A stretch of DNA of 59,245 nucleotides, from NCBI GenBank assembly GCA_001179505.1, contig CDMY01000378.1, forward strand, positions 28,900 to 88,144. The letters are read 5' to 3'. The notes beneath the pieces were generated by a model, which searched no databases, was not told the origin of the DNA, and worked only from the letters and a program-made list of their open reading frames with translations. The translations under genes and the position numbers were made by a program. This document shows positions 19,868 to 32,242 of the stretch, one piece after another (position 1 is the stretch's first letter; every line of letters starts with the position of its first letter). This DNA is from Vitrella brassicaformis (Eukaryota; Sar; Vitrellaceae).

Positions 19868-22800
19868 TCATGCCTTGACGAGCCCCCTTGCCTTGGGGAA
19901 GGCCTTGACGTCATCCGCAGCCCTCTCGTCCTCGCGCGGATCAAATCCGAGCATACCGCCTGTCAGTCAGGACACACAAACACATGCACACAGAGAGAGA
20001 GAGCATACTGTGGCTGGTGGCTGACGTACTGGCGGGGTCGGCCTCCTTCATGCCCCGCCCTTTGCGTGAGGCGGTGCCCGGCCGCTTGGACCCTGAACCT
20101 CCTGACACTACACGACGCTTCTCGCTACGCTTCTGAATCGACAATAGACCGACCGCACAGACGATATTGATCAGATGACGTGTGAGGTGCAAGATCTTGC
20201 CTACCGCACTGCCGCTGCCGCCCGCGGCTGATGGCGGTCTGTCGTTGCGCACGGCCCCACCGTCATCCGTGTACGAGTAATAGACACTACGCTCGAAGTC
20301 ACTGTATGGACAACGACACAACAAACACAGCCACCAACGGAGAGGATGCCCCAATCTCCATCGCTGGATGAATGGGGGGCATTTTCTGTGTGTGCGTACG
20401 TGAATGGCAGCCCAGTGGCGTCATCTGCATCGTTAAGGGCCGCATCTAACGCCGCCTGGATGCTGATAAAGTCAGGCACAAGACAAGAGATCATTCCAGT
20501 ACGTTTGGTCATTCGTGTGTGTGTGTGTGTGTGTGTGTGTATACTTTTCGGGCATGACTTGCTGCCCCTGGACGTCGGCCCAGTCAGATGTGGTGCGATC
20601 GGGGAGGTCCAAATCGTTAGCGATGATGTTGTCATAGCGATACCTAACACGCCAACACCGACACACACACGAGTGGCAGTGCAGTGCTCTAAGGTGTATG
20701 GTGCGCGCCACTTCTGTCATTTACTCTTTACCGTGGATTTGTGCCGGCAATGGCGAGTAGTCTCGCCTGCTCGCTCGTGGGACGCGGGAGGCCCAAGGCA
20801 GACCCGGGACGCTTGGGACGCCTGACAAACACACACAGACAGACGTGCTGTATGTCTCCTGCATTACGTGGTGTGGTGGATGTGTAGTGGGTACATGTTG
20901 TTTCCGGCGAACTCGAGTCTGCTGATGACCCACTCGTCCTCCTCAGCGTCCCACTGGGCACGCTGCTCTATGCGCTGACACACACACACACACACACACA
21001 CATGGACAGGGATGCGTGTGTGGCTGTGCTGTGCTGTGCCAGCTCTTCATGTGTGTGGATGCCTACATGGTACTCTTCCTCCGGCACGAAGTGTGTGAGA
21101 ATGACGTTCTTGAGTTTGAGCTCCTTGGTGAGGTCGCGGATGCTCTCCAACATGTCCTCACGCTCCTGCTGAAACTCCTGCAAGGCGACACACATACACA
21201 CACACACAGACGCAAAGATGTCGGCTGTGTTGTCGGCATGCCTGGGTTTGTTGACCTGCTGCAAGTCCTCTATCTCATTGGATGCGGCCTTGTACTTCTT
21301 CCACAGCTTCTCCAGCTTGTTCGTCAGCTTCGATATGTGCTCCTCCTGACAGACAGACAGACACACACACACAAACAGAACGAGTGGACGGACATCAGCC
21401 AGCCAAGTGTGTGAGACGCATGTGTGTAGGTTACCTACCTGTGAGTTGTACTTCTCCACTAGTAGCAGTTTTTCCTCCTGCTCTGCCTCACGCTGACGAT
21501 GCAGCTGAGACTCTGACCGAGAAATAAGCACCCACATACACACGCACCCAGAGTAGGCAGATCGTTGTCTTGATCTTTTCCGCGTTGGCGTACCCCTTTT
21601 CCTCCTCTCTTCGATTTCGATTTGCGCCTTTTTGAGTTCCTGCTCCTGCTGCAGGGCCTGCTGCATGACCTGTGTGCCCTGCAGCATCTTGGCCTCCATC
21701 GCCTTCAACTTGCCCAGCAACGCCTCCTGAGCCTGTCGCATGGCCGATCAGATTACACACACAGACAGGTCAGGAGATGATTGATGTGTGTGTATTGTAT
21801 TGTGTGTCTGGGTGGTGCGTGGCGTGCATTGCATACCCTCTTGTGCTCCTCTTCCTGCTCTTCTCTGGACTTGAGTTCCTCCATCAGCCGACGGCGCTCC
21901 TCCTCTGCCAAGTTCTTCTGCTGCTCTATCGCCTGCACCAGGCAGGCAGGCACATCACAAACCACACAGACAGACAAATGACGAGTGCCCACTCCGTTCG
22001 TTGTTCTTGTTTGTTTCTTTTGTGTTGGTACGTACGTGTCTTTCGTCTTCGAATTGTTTCTGTATGGCCTCCCGCTCGAGGTGCAGGTTCTCCTGCATGC
22101 GCTTGATCTCGTCCTCAGACGGCCCCTCACGCACCACCTTCTCCACAACCTTCTCGACAACTACCTGCTTCTCTACCACACCTGCACGCATGGATATACA
22201 CATTCGGAGACAGAGACATTGATGTTGTCAGCGCGTGTTGGGGGGAGGGTTGTGTGTGAGAGAGTACCCCCTGCGCCGCCCCTAGATTCGAGTTCGGCTT
22301 TGAGCCTTGCGATTTCCTCCTGGAACTCGCGGATCATAGCGTCCTTGGGGTCCTCGTTGATGCGGGGCTTGTTCTTGATGCTCTTGGCGCGATACGCATA
22401 CCTTATCGACCAAACACAGACAGAGAGACGACACAGAGAGGAATTCGCGTCCGGTGCACGACTGGCTGACGTCTGTTTTGACAAACCTGAGCGTGCTGAG
22501 CGTTTCGTCATAGTTGTAGTCGGCCGGTCCGATCTGTGCGATCATGACGGTCTTGGTGTTGCCGCCGAGTGAGTCCTGCAGCAGCCGGGTGAGCTTCGAG
22601 TCGCGGTAGGGCACAAACCCGTGGGGCGACTTGCTGTCAACCAACGCTGAGATGACGTGACCTGCACACACAGAGAGAGGCGACACAGATGACCAGACAC
22701 GTGAGTGGTTGTGTGTGCGTCGGTCAGTTAGTGTGTCAAGGAATGGCACACCGAGTGCAGAGAGGGAGAGGTTGATCTTGGTGGCCTCCTTGAGTGTGTC

Positions 22801-24476
22801 GCCCGTCGACCCCGTCTTGCTCTGCCTGCACACACACACACACACACACGTGTATAGTCAGTCACGGCCTGTCTCTGTGTCTGTCTGTGTGTGCGTAGAG
22901 ATGGATGGATGTACCTCTCCGAGCCGGCCAGGTCGACCATGTTAAGCTTGCCGGCCCGTATGTGGCTCTTGCCGTCGGGCCCCACCTCAAACGACTCTAT
23001 CGTGATCGTGAAGATCGAATGAGACCTGCGAAGACACGACAGACGCACACAGGACGGCAGCCAGGAATTGTGTGGATGGAATGTGTGGAGGTGTGGCTGA
23101 CAGCGCAGCTACCTGGATGACTCGATGTTCATGAGGGTGGCGCCGACGGACCTATTCTTCTGACCAGCCATCTGCACGCAGCAACACACAACACACAACA
23201 CACAACACACAACACACAACACACAAAGCAGGAAGACAACTGACTGACACGCGTGAAGAATGTAAGGTCTGTCTGTCTTGTCGCCATCTTACCATAACTT
23301 GCCGCATCTCAGATACGTCCTTGACGACAAACGTGGACAAATCCTGCAGGCAGACCAAGCACCAAAGCAGCACAAACAAATCCACACACATCCATCCATC
23401 CATCCATCCATTGTTGTGTGAGCTATCCAGCCGCGCCGTCTGACCTTGACGTAGACGCCATGGTCTGTGTGGTCTTTGAGCTCCAGCTTCTCCTTCGGAT
23501 TCTTGGACAGCAAATCGCGGATCTGACCACAGATAGACAGACCGAGGGAGGGAGGGAGGGAGGGATACAGACGTGATATGCCCAGGATTGTGTGCCCATT
23601 CATTCTCACCCACCTCTTCATTGTATATCTCCAGGAAGGACGCCCGCACAAGAAATTTCTGCGCGTACGCATCGCATGCCAGAGGAGAGAAATGGTCAGT
23701 CAGTCAGTCAGTCAGTGGATCCGCCCCCCTCCTGTTTCTTTCTTTCTTTCTTTCTTTGGCTCACTGACTGACCTTGTCTGTGGTGACGTTGATGTCGTTG
23801 AAGATGTGCTCAAAGGCACGGGGGATCACCCCACGGACCTCTGACCATCCAATCCAACACGTACACACGACACGCAACAGAAGGCAAGCAGACAGACAGG
23901 CGGGCAGCACCAATCCATCCATCAACCCATCCTCTCTATGATTAAACTATCCATCCATTCCCTTCACCTGGCGGTTTGTCGGGCCCGACCATGGTGTAGG
24001 TCTTGCCCGTCCCCGTCTGCCCGTAGGCGAAGATCGTCCCGTTGTACCCCTCCATGACGCTCTCCACTATGGAGAAGGCCGTCTCGTCGTATATCTGCTG
24101 CTGCGTGGAGCTGCACGGACGCACACACATACGCATACACATGACCGTCCCATGGTTTGTGGTGTGGGGCTCGCTCACTTCCAGTCGTAGACGGCGTCGT
24201 ATGTGAAGTCCTTGGTGGCATCCCGCCCGCCGGACCCCTTGAACACCGTCACCATGGCGTTCTTGACGTCCATCTCCACCACACGCACACGCCCGTCCGC
24301 CACCTCCTGCTCGCTCATCGGCCGACACCTGCACACATCAAAAACACGCCACAAACAAGGCCATTTCACACGATTTGGAGGGCATCGGAGTGTATTCTCC
24401 GCCAGAGCGTCGGTGTGTTGCCCTGTGTTCACCTGATGATGACCCGCACGCATTCGGCTTTGTTGGAGAGGGCCAT
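19868..24476 (-). CDS. Kinesin-2 (heterotrimeric kinesin-II motor subunit), more than 20 exons
   Basis: The start is ATG at 24474-24476, the first exon 24433-24476. The motor domain is complete: '[14 protein letters not shown]', P-loop 'GQTGTGKT' (exon 23968-24110), switch I '[13 protein letters not shown]', switch II 'DLAGSER', and '[21 protein letters not shown]'. The neck '[29 protein letters not shown]' and the tail signatures '[10 protein letters not shown]' and '[12 protein letters not shown]' are typical of kinesin-2 (KIF3/FLA10 type). A long coiled coil lies between ([21 protein letters not shown] and others). The C-terminus is disordered, Arg/Gly/Ser-rich, and ends at TGA 19868. Kinesin-2 moves toward microtubule plus ends and drives anterograde intraflagellar transport, so this gene implies a flagellated life stage. 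Introns are short and CA-repeat-rich on the plus strand. Confidence 0.93.
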
Positions 24477-25045
24477 TTCTGAATCTGCTGGCTATTCGAC
24501 GGCAAAAGAGGAACTTTGATGGAGGGAAAACAGCCGACTACTGATCTATGGAGCGCTCCCGCGTAGTCGGCACCACAATCTCAGGTGCGCCTCGTAAACT
24601 TTTGATCAGCGATCTCTCCCTCCCCTCCCCTCTCCTTCCTGCGGGCTTTGCGCTCGGTGATAGATACGACGATGGATTGAATCAAAAGCAAATGCATCCC
24701 GGCCATGGAAGGCCGGAACGCGAAAGGCGCAGCAAGAGGTTTCGATCCTCTGACCTGTGGGTGTCCCTGCATATGAGCCCACCACTCTCCCACTGAGCTA
24801 TGCTGCGTGTGCCTCTTTGCGGTGCGAGTCCTTCCACAGACAAGCTGGCGCTGCCACCATCACTTCGACCAGCATCACTGCGAGATCATCGCCGGTAGAG
24901 ATGGATGCTGGCAGCGGGACGTCTGTGAGTAGCCGCCGGCGTTGAGAGATCCAACACCACGCTGGACCGCACGCGGCTTCTTGAGGCCGTCTTCCCATCT
25001 GTACGAGAACTAAGCCCCTCCCTGGCCCTCCGCGTCCCCGGCAAC
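24477..25045. other. Intergenic region with a tRNA gene
   Basis: It separates the divergent kinesin and amylase genes. Apart from the tRNA at 24727-24807 it shows no gene. A four-T (minus-strand) run at about 24683-24686, some 40 bases downstream of the tRNA, could serve as a Pol III terminator. Confidence 0.55.
24727..24807 (-). tRNA. tRNA-Met (CAT), initiator-like, with a 9-base intron
   Basis: The minus strand folds into a complete cloverleaf. The 7-bp acceptor is CGCAGCA/TGCTGCG (24801-24807 with 24728-24734). The D stem is GCTC/GAGT and the anticodon stem GTGGG/CCCAC. The T arm is AGAGG-ATCGAAA-CCTCT. The anticodon CAT is at 24773-24775. A 9-base insertion after A37 (24763-24771) is the canonical nuclear tRNA intron position. 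A54 and A60 in the T loop and three G-C pairs in the anticodon stem are features of eukaryotic initiator tRNA. The first pair is C-G instead of the usual A-U, and the discriminator base is C. The gene is nuclear in style (no encoded CCA). Confidence 0.88.
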
Positions 25046-28000
25046 ATGGCGCATCGACAGTCGCCAGTGGCGTGGGCGGAGGAGGCCGTCTTCTACCACA
25101 TCTATCCGCTGGGACTCCTCGACGCCCCGCTGCGGAATGACCACAAGAGCGAGCCCGTCGAGCGGCTGCTCAAGCTCATTGACCCGCAGGAGGGATGGCT
25201 GGCGCACCTGCAGGAACTGGGCGTCACGGCCGTCTACTTTGGACCACTCTTCGAGTCCACCACGCACGGATACGACACCGTCGACTATGGCGTGGTACAC
25301 ACGTGTATATGTGTTCGCTCCCACCAGGCAGCACAACAGGCGATTCCTTCTGCTCTCTTGTCGGCATGGTGTGTGCGCTGTCAGGTTGACCGTCGTCTGG
25401 GCACCAACGACACCCTGCGTCGTGTGGTTCGTGAGTTCAAGCGTCACCACATCCGTGTGGTCTTCGATGGCGTCTTCAACCACGTGGGCGAGAAGTTCTT
25501 CGCCATGCAGGACATCCTCGAGAAGCGCGAGAGCTCCCAGTACAAGACCTGGATCGACGGCCTCAAGTTCGGCCCCCACGGCAAGATCGACTACAACTGT
25601 TGGGGCGGCTTCAAATTCCTCCCGAAGCTCAATCTCAAGGAGCCTGCTGTCGCCAAACACCTACTCGACAAGGTGAGAAGAAAGAAGGGCATGGTGTGTT
25701 TGTTCGCTTGATGGCTGTGTCGGATGTGTGTGTGTCAGGTTCGGTATTGGATTGAGCATTTCGAGCTGGATGGGCTGCGTCTGGATGCGGCCGACTGTGT
25801 GGACCTGGCCTTCCTGCGCACACTGCGGGAGCACTGCTACGCACTCAAACGGTCCTTCTGGCTCATGGGAGAGATCATCCACGGCGACTACAACCGGTAC
25901 GTACGTGCGGTGTGTACCCACACACAAAGGAACACGCCAGTGTGTGTGGCGGCGGGGCGGGGCATGTTTGTTGTGTGTGTGTGTTGGGTTGGATTTGATT
26001 GCAGGTGGGCCAACGCGTACACGCTTCATTCGGTGACGAACTACGAGGTGTACAAGGGCCTGTGGTCGAGCTGCAACGACAAGAACATGTTTGAACTCGG
26101 GCACTCCATGCAGAGGCAGTTCCAGACAGAGTAAGCGTCAGATGGCCATGCAGGCGTCAACTAACACACTCACGGGCCAAGGTCCATCCCCCACTCCACT
26201 GCATATATGTGTGTGTGTGTGTGTGTGTGCAGGGCCGGCAAGTACTACGGCTTATACTTGTACAACTTCGCTGACAACCATGACGTCAATCGGGTGGGGC
26301 GGATACCACAATGCACTGCATACGAGAGCTGTATGTATTCTGACGTCCGTTGCCTCTCTGCGTGCCTGCAGGTCATCAGTACGCTCAAGAATCGTGTGCA
26401 CGTCTTCCCCCTGCACATCCTGCTCTTCACCATTCCAGGAATTCCGTCCATCTACTACGGCAGGCAAGAACACACACAACACGACACAACACAATCACGC
26501 CCTCTGCCGTCTTCCATGAGGGAGTTTTTGGCCCTCTCCCTCTCTCTCTTTGTGGATGCAGTGAGTTCGGCATTGTGGGCAAGAAGGCCGAGGGCAGCAG
26601 TGACGTCGACGGCCCCCTGCGGCCGGCCTTCTCCCTCCCCGCCGCCAAGAAGGGCCTCAGCACCACGGCATACCCATCCCTCGCACACCTCATCAAGAAG
26701 CTATCGGCCATCCGGGAGGCATTTCCCGCCCTCAAGAGGGGCGACTATTGCGAAGTGGTCCTCAGAAACGAATACTACGCCCTGGGCAGAAAGGTGAGTG
26801 AGGGGAGGGGACGACAGACAGGGGAAGGAAGGCAATTTGCTGATGGAAGGATATGTTGTGTGCTGTGTTGTGCGTGTGTGCGTGCGTGTGATGGTCTGTG
26901 CGCAGCTGGGCGACCAGGTGGTGGTGGTTGTGGTGAATGTCGACGACAAGGACGCAACCGTCACCATACCACAACACGTACGTCACGTGTGTATGCAGCG
27001 CAGCGAGCAGCAACCCCTCTGGTGGACGCCTCTGTCCTCATGGCTGTTGCCTGCCTGCCTGCCTGCCTGCCTCTGTCTCGCTGTACAGGTGTTTGGTGCA
27101 TCGAGCCGTCGCGTTATGGATGTGCTCAACAACAGCGAGGTGTTCGAGGCGGCCGGCCACGGTCATGGACAGCACCATGGCCATGGCGGCATCACCGTCA
27201 CTGTTCAGCCTGCATGGGGGCGGATCCTGGTCAGAAGCCACCTCGCAATACATACACAGAGAGAGCCCTGGGGCCAGACAACAATGAATGAATGAAGAGT
27301 TTGTTGTGTGATTTATGTTGTGTGGTGGTGATATTCAGGCTCCCTTGGAGCAAGTGCCCCTGGACGGCGACGCGTCCCCGACCGACAATTCCCTGACGGC
27401 ATCATTCCACACCATGACCGTCACGCCACCAGAATACACACCACCACCAGGTGAGTCAAGATTGACCAACACACGGGCGAGGACACACAGGGGACACCAG
27501 TGACCTGTCCGCCTGCCGCGTGTCTGTTCAGCAGCCGCGCCCCCCTCCCAGCCCCCGACCCGTGCGACCAAGCCGCAGCAGCAGCAGCAGCAGCAAGCCC
27601 AGGTGCCCCCACCGATGCCAGCTCCCCCCCAGCCGCAGGTGGCCCCCGCCCCCCCTCCACCGCGACAGCCACACGCACCAGACGTCCCCGCATGGGCAAG
27701 GGACGGCTTCTTCTACCACATCTATCCGCTGGGCTTCTGCGGCGCGCCACACAACAACGACCTCACCGCTGCGCCGGAGGAGCGGCTGCTCAAGGTCATC
27801 GACCCTGAGAAGGACGGGGGCACGTCCTGGCTGGACCACCTGGCCTCTCTGGGCGTGACGGCACTGTATATCGGTCCGCTGTTCGAGTCGTCGTTCCACG
27901 GCTACGACACGGCCGACTACGGGAAGGTGGACCGGCGGCTGGGGACCGCCGCCACGCTCAAGAAGGTGGTAAAGGCGTGTCACGCCAAGGGCATCAAGGT

Positions 28001-29698
28001 GGTGGTCGACGGGGTCTTCAACCACGTGGGCCGGGACTTCTTCGCCATGAAAGACATCATCGAGAAGAAGGACAAGTCGGCGTACGTCAAGTGGATCTCT
28101 GGCGTCAAGTTCGGCAAGGCGGGCGAGGTGGAGTATGACTGCTGGCACGGGTACAAGGAGCTGCCGAAGCTCAACCTGGGCGAGAGGGAGGTGGTGGACC
28201 ACCTGCTGGGCAAGGTGGGGGAGTGGATCGACGAGTACGAAATCGACGGGCTGCGGCTGGACGTGGCCTTCTGCCTCACCAAGGAGTTCCTCACCGAGCT
28301 GTCAACCGTCTGCAAGGGCAAGAAGACCGACTTCTTCCTCCTGTCCGAGGTCATCCACGACAACTACAATGAGTGAGCGAAGCGACCCGAGCCACTTAAT
28401 TAGGGGGAGGACAGAGAGAGGGCGGGGAGAGGGGGGAGGCATCCAAATGAGCGCCATGTGTCTGTGCCTGTGTGTGTGTGTGTGTGTGTGTGTGGTCAGC
28501 TTTGCGTGTCAGGGCCGGACTGATTCGGTGACGAACTACGAGACGTGGAAGGGGTTTTGGTCGAGCTGCAACGACCGCAATCTGTTTGAGATTGCGCACT
28601 CACTGCAGAGGCAATACGACCAACAGTGAGCTGACCGACCCACTGACGAAGGGAGGGAAGCTGTGACTTTGTGAACGGCTGTTGTTGGTCGTGTCTGCTG
28701 TGCAGGCATGGTTTGTTCAAGGACCTGGTCCTCTACAATTTTCTGGACAACCATGACGTCAACCGAGTGAGCACTCCACTCACTGCCCTGCCCAACACAC
28801 ACACTCAACGCACACTTGAACCAACCGGTATGGACGGTTCACTGCAGATAGCGAGCCACCTGCGCGACCCGGCCCACCTGTACCCCCTTCACCTCCTGCT
28901 CTTCACCATGCCCGGCATACCCTCCATCTACTACGGCAGGCAAGACAAGACCATCGATGGCCCCACACACACGCACACACAGAGCAGCAGAGCCCTCCAT
29001 CCGGCCATGCCACGTGTCTCGCCTCTCTTGCGTGGCTGCCTGCAGTGAGTTCGGTGTGCAAGGCAAGAAGGGTGTAGGGTCCCCTCCAGGCTACGACGAC
29101 GCCCCCCTGCGGCCTGCCCTCACCATGGCCGAGTGTGTGGGCGGCAAGCCGCCCCGCTTCCACCCCGACCTCGTGCCCGTCATCCAGAAGGTGGCCAAGA
29201 TCCGCAGCGAGAGCGCTGCACTCAAGCAGGGCAGCTACCACACCGTCCACATCGCCTCAGAGGTCTTCGCTTTCGCCAGAGTGGTCAGTTTGGCTTGTCG
29301 GCCGGCAGAGAGAGGAGGGAACGATCAACATGTGTGACGGCCACGTGTTGTCTGTCTGTGGATGGATGGAATGAAATGCAGCACGAGAGTGAGATGGTGG
29401 TTGTGGCCATCAACATATCGGGCTTCGAGAAGACCATCCCACTGCAGGCAAGTGACCTGACCCCATCTCACACACGAATTACATGACCTGCGCATAGCAT
29501 ACGGACTCATCGATCCGCATCTCACGCACTCCTGTGTGTCAGTTGAGCAAGGTGGCTGGCCTGACGTCGATCCCCATGGGCCCACAGAGCAAGCTGGTAG
29601 ACGTGCTCAACAACGGTGACTCATTCGGGCTGCTCGACGCCGAGGAGGAGGTCACCATCTACCCCACTTGGGGCAGGATACTCAAGCTCACACTATGA
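25046..29698 (+). CDS. Double GH13 alpha-amylase-family enzyme (two fused catalytic modules), about 15 exons
   Basis: The ATG at 25046 starts module 1 (AVFYHIYPLGLLDAP); module 2 begins near 27700 (GFFYHIYPLGFCGAP); TGA is at 29696-29698. Both keep all GH13 landmarks. Region I is 'VVFDGVFNHVG' and 'VVVDGVFNHVG'. The nucleophile Asp is in 'GLRLDAADC' and 'GLRLDVAFC'. The acid/base Glu is in 'LMGEIIHGD' and 'LLSEVIHDN'. The third Asp is in 'NFADNHDVNR' and 'NFLDNHDVNR'. Each module ends with a beta domain ('DVLNNSEVF', 'DVLNNGDSF', both closing PxWGRIL). A Pro/Gln-rich linker (about 27500-27680) joins them. No signal peptide is present, so it should act on cytosolic alpha-glucan. GH13 enzymes hydrolyse or transfer alpha-glucosyl units; sequence resembles neopullulanase/cyclomaltodextrinase types, but specificity is unproven. 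Splice phases are consistent with one transcript. Confidence 0.9.
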
Positions 29699-30090
29699 GA
29701 TGGAGTGGTGCGCTGTCCACTTTGGGGATGTCGCATCCACACCGCACCGCACGTCACTTCACACACATACTCGCTATTTAAGATGGCCAGCCGAGTTGGT
29801 GTGGTCTTTGCTCATGCTAGCGCTACTGAGTACCTACGGTGGGGACATGTTGGTCTGGATGGATGGATGGATGGTCGCTGTGTGGTGTGGTGTGGTGCAC
29901 ATTGGTGCAGCCACTAGCTAGCGAGGCAGACAGCCTTGTTGTACCTGTTTGTTTCTCCTTGTCTGATTCTGTAAGTTTTGCCGGCGAGTGTCCCTGTCCC
30001 CTGTCTGTATCAGTGAGTGCATCAACCCAATCGATGACTACTTACTTTAATGTGTATACACCTTCCTTACGCATCCGCCTCTCTCTCTCG

Positions 30091-30123
<33 letters not shown>

Positions 30124-30606
30124 TGTGTTTACGCGTTCACTACGCCCGCACAGACGAACCGCATTGCAGTCAGTCTCCCTCACGTACTTATATCACGGTT
30201 TTGGCGTACGGTACGCAATTGATCCATCCCTCCATCCGTCTATGGACAGATCGGCAGGTAGGCAGATAGACAGATCAGCCTCGCTCGTTGCTCCGAGGTC
30301 GGTCAACGGCGCTGTCTCCTGGCCTGCCTGCATCATCCTGCTGCCCTCTGGCTGAGAGAAGGGAGACAACACCATTGACTGACGTACGAAAAGCCAGCGC
30401 CGGGGACACCATAGGGACGCCGCGGTGACGGACGGACACATACCACATTAATTTCATGCCGGTGTCCATCAATGTAATGTCAGTCAATGGATTCATCATT
30501 CACAGTCACCCGTATCCACAGGGGCTACACACACACACTCCTTGACTGACCCCGGACGGAAAAACACACAGGGCAGCATATACAGGGTGGTCGAACAAAA
30601 ATACCT
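29699..30606. other. Convergent intergenic region, about 0.9 kb
   Basis: No gene is visible. It contains GGAT repeats near 29858-29875, a CT/GT tract at about 30080-30128, and the inverted repeat at 30372-30490. It separates the 3' ends of the amylase gene and the orphan gene at 30607. Confidence 0.6.
30372..30490. repeat. 12-bp perfect inverted repeat between convergent genes
   Basis: CCATTGACTGAC at 30372-30383 pairs exactly with 30479-30490. A shorter inner pair (GGACACC near 30404 and GGTGTCC at 30461-30467) could extend the structure. Confidence 0.6.
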
Positions 30607-31970
30607 CTACACGACAAACGTCGTGATTGCGCGGGAAATGACAGCCTCGTCCAGGTCGTATTTCCCCAAGAAGCACCTCACCCGCGGCATTGTCACGGGG
30701 AACCGGGCGTTGAATGGTGCGGACTTGCCGGCAGCAGGCGGCTCGGTCGTGAACAGCTCGATACCGCCCATCCCCATCATCAGATACACAGCGATGGTGT
30801 CGGTGTCTCTAAAGCCGCTGCACCCATGGAAAGACAAGCAGCACACGGACAAGGAATGGTGGCACAATCAGTCAGCAGAGAGAGGGGATCAGTTCCCCAG
30901 TGTACCTGATGGCGATGAATCGGTAGCTGGTCTGCAAACAGTTCAGCAGGGTGAGCTGTCCTGGCAGCTCCCCAGGCAGCGCGCCCCCCATGCAGCACTC
31001 CGCCACGATGCCGTCCTCCTCCCCAACGCCATCCCGCAGCAACCTGCGATACCGATTGTCGCCTCGCTCGATCGCCGCGTGTAGCACCCTCGTCTCGGTC
31101 ACACCCTCAGCCCTGAAACGGCCCAAACAAATGAGAGGAAGGCAGTCCAAGTGCCTCATTATGTATGCGTCAGTATTCTTGTCTCTCTCACTTGTTCCAG
31201 TGCTCAAAAATGTTGCGGACTATGAAGGCCGAATAGCTGGGATACAGCGCGACGCCCTCCTGGACGGCAGGGTCTTCCGCATTGAGGCAACGGCGGTAGG
31301 GATGCTCTGGCGGCAGTTCATCCACCACGCGCACCATTTTGAAGCGTAACGCATCGCCGATCCGAAACGCACCGCTCGTTTGCCTGCGCAACGCCTGACA
31401 CACGCAAACAGAGAGAACACACCCAAAGCCCTGTATGTCGGCGTCGGTCGGTCTGTCTGTCTGTCTGCGCATCCATACCAGGTTGGTCCCCTGATAGTTG
31501 AGCTGGTGGCCGATGATCTTCTTGTAGATGGCCATGGCGAGGGGCAGCTCGATGAAGGACGCTTTGGTGGGCAGGTAGGTCAGCACGCGGGCCGCCGTCA
31601 CAAGGATGGGCATCTGCTCAGGCGTCAAGCGGTAGATGCGCGCCAGTCTGAGCGCCTTGCCCATCGCTCTCCACTCACGTCGCCCCATCCCCAGCAAGCA
31701 GGCGCACCGCAGCAGATAGCTGAACCGGCTGATGCCCTTGGGCATGGCAGGATGCCCGGCGGTGCCCCTCCGTCGCTCCACATCAATGAGGCCGACGAGA
31801 CCGTTGCGACCCAGTGCGCGGTCGATGCGATGAAGGATGACATCGGCCGTGACGACGAGACTGCCGCTCCGCGAGGTGGCGCGGACGGCGAGAAGGTCCA
31901 GTAGGGCCGGCTCGTGAACGATTAGAAGAATGCGATTCAACCAAATGTCACTACCCAGCACGTGCGCCAT
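30607..31970 (-). CDS. Orphan protein, 4 exons
   Basis: ATG at 31968-31970 opens a 780-base frame containing one TG-rich intron (after 'NYQGTNL', acceptor before 'ALRRQTSGAFRIG'). The next exon starts 'AEGVTETRVLHAAIERGDNRY' after a phase-2 junction, and the last 'SGFRDTDTIAVYLMMGMGG', ending TAG at 30607. The product is mostly helical and basic (SYLLRCACLLGMGRREWRAM, LTYLPTKASFIELPLAMAIYKK), with no clear membrane segment. 'VLHAAIERGDNRYRRLL' resembles one degenerate ankyrin helix pair, too little to assign. It diverges from the RNASEK-like gene. Confidence 0.65.
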
Positions 31971-32242
31971 CCCGGCCCAAGTTTTGCTTGACTGAGATCA
32001 CGCTTTCCTTCGCACGTTCTGCTTTCCAAAGCTCGCAAGAAGGCTTCTAGGGTGCTCCCTGAAACCGCTGTCGCAAAGTTTTCCAAGAGGCTTCCTTCCG
32101 CGCCCTTCAAGGTCAGAGAATGGTTCAAGACGATGAGAAGACGGCGTGGCTTGCGAGTCATCAACCGCCGAGCCTCGCGTGTGACTTCCTCTGACACCCC
32201 GGCACTCTCTTTTTTTTGCCTGAAGCTCTCGTCACTATCCCG
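31971..32242. promoter_or_regulatory. Divergent promoter region with GCGAG-type motifs
   Basis: AAAGCTCGCAAGA lies at 32028-32040 and CTTGCGAGTCAT near 32148-32159, in opposite orientations, between the two starts. They match the motif found at the other divergent pairs. A T-rich patch (TTTTTTT) lies 30 bases before the plus-strand ATG. Confidence 0.4.

Noticed and set aside
24798-24998. 66-codon minus-strand frame beside the tRNA
   Set aside because: It overlaps the tRNA flank, is short, and has no motif or splice context.
25046-29698. Two separate amylase genes
   Set aside because: No in-frame stop or start is needed between modules; intron phases and the Pro/Gln linker join them. cDNA would settle it.
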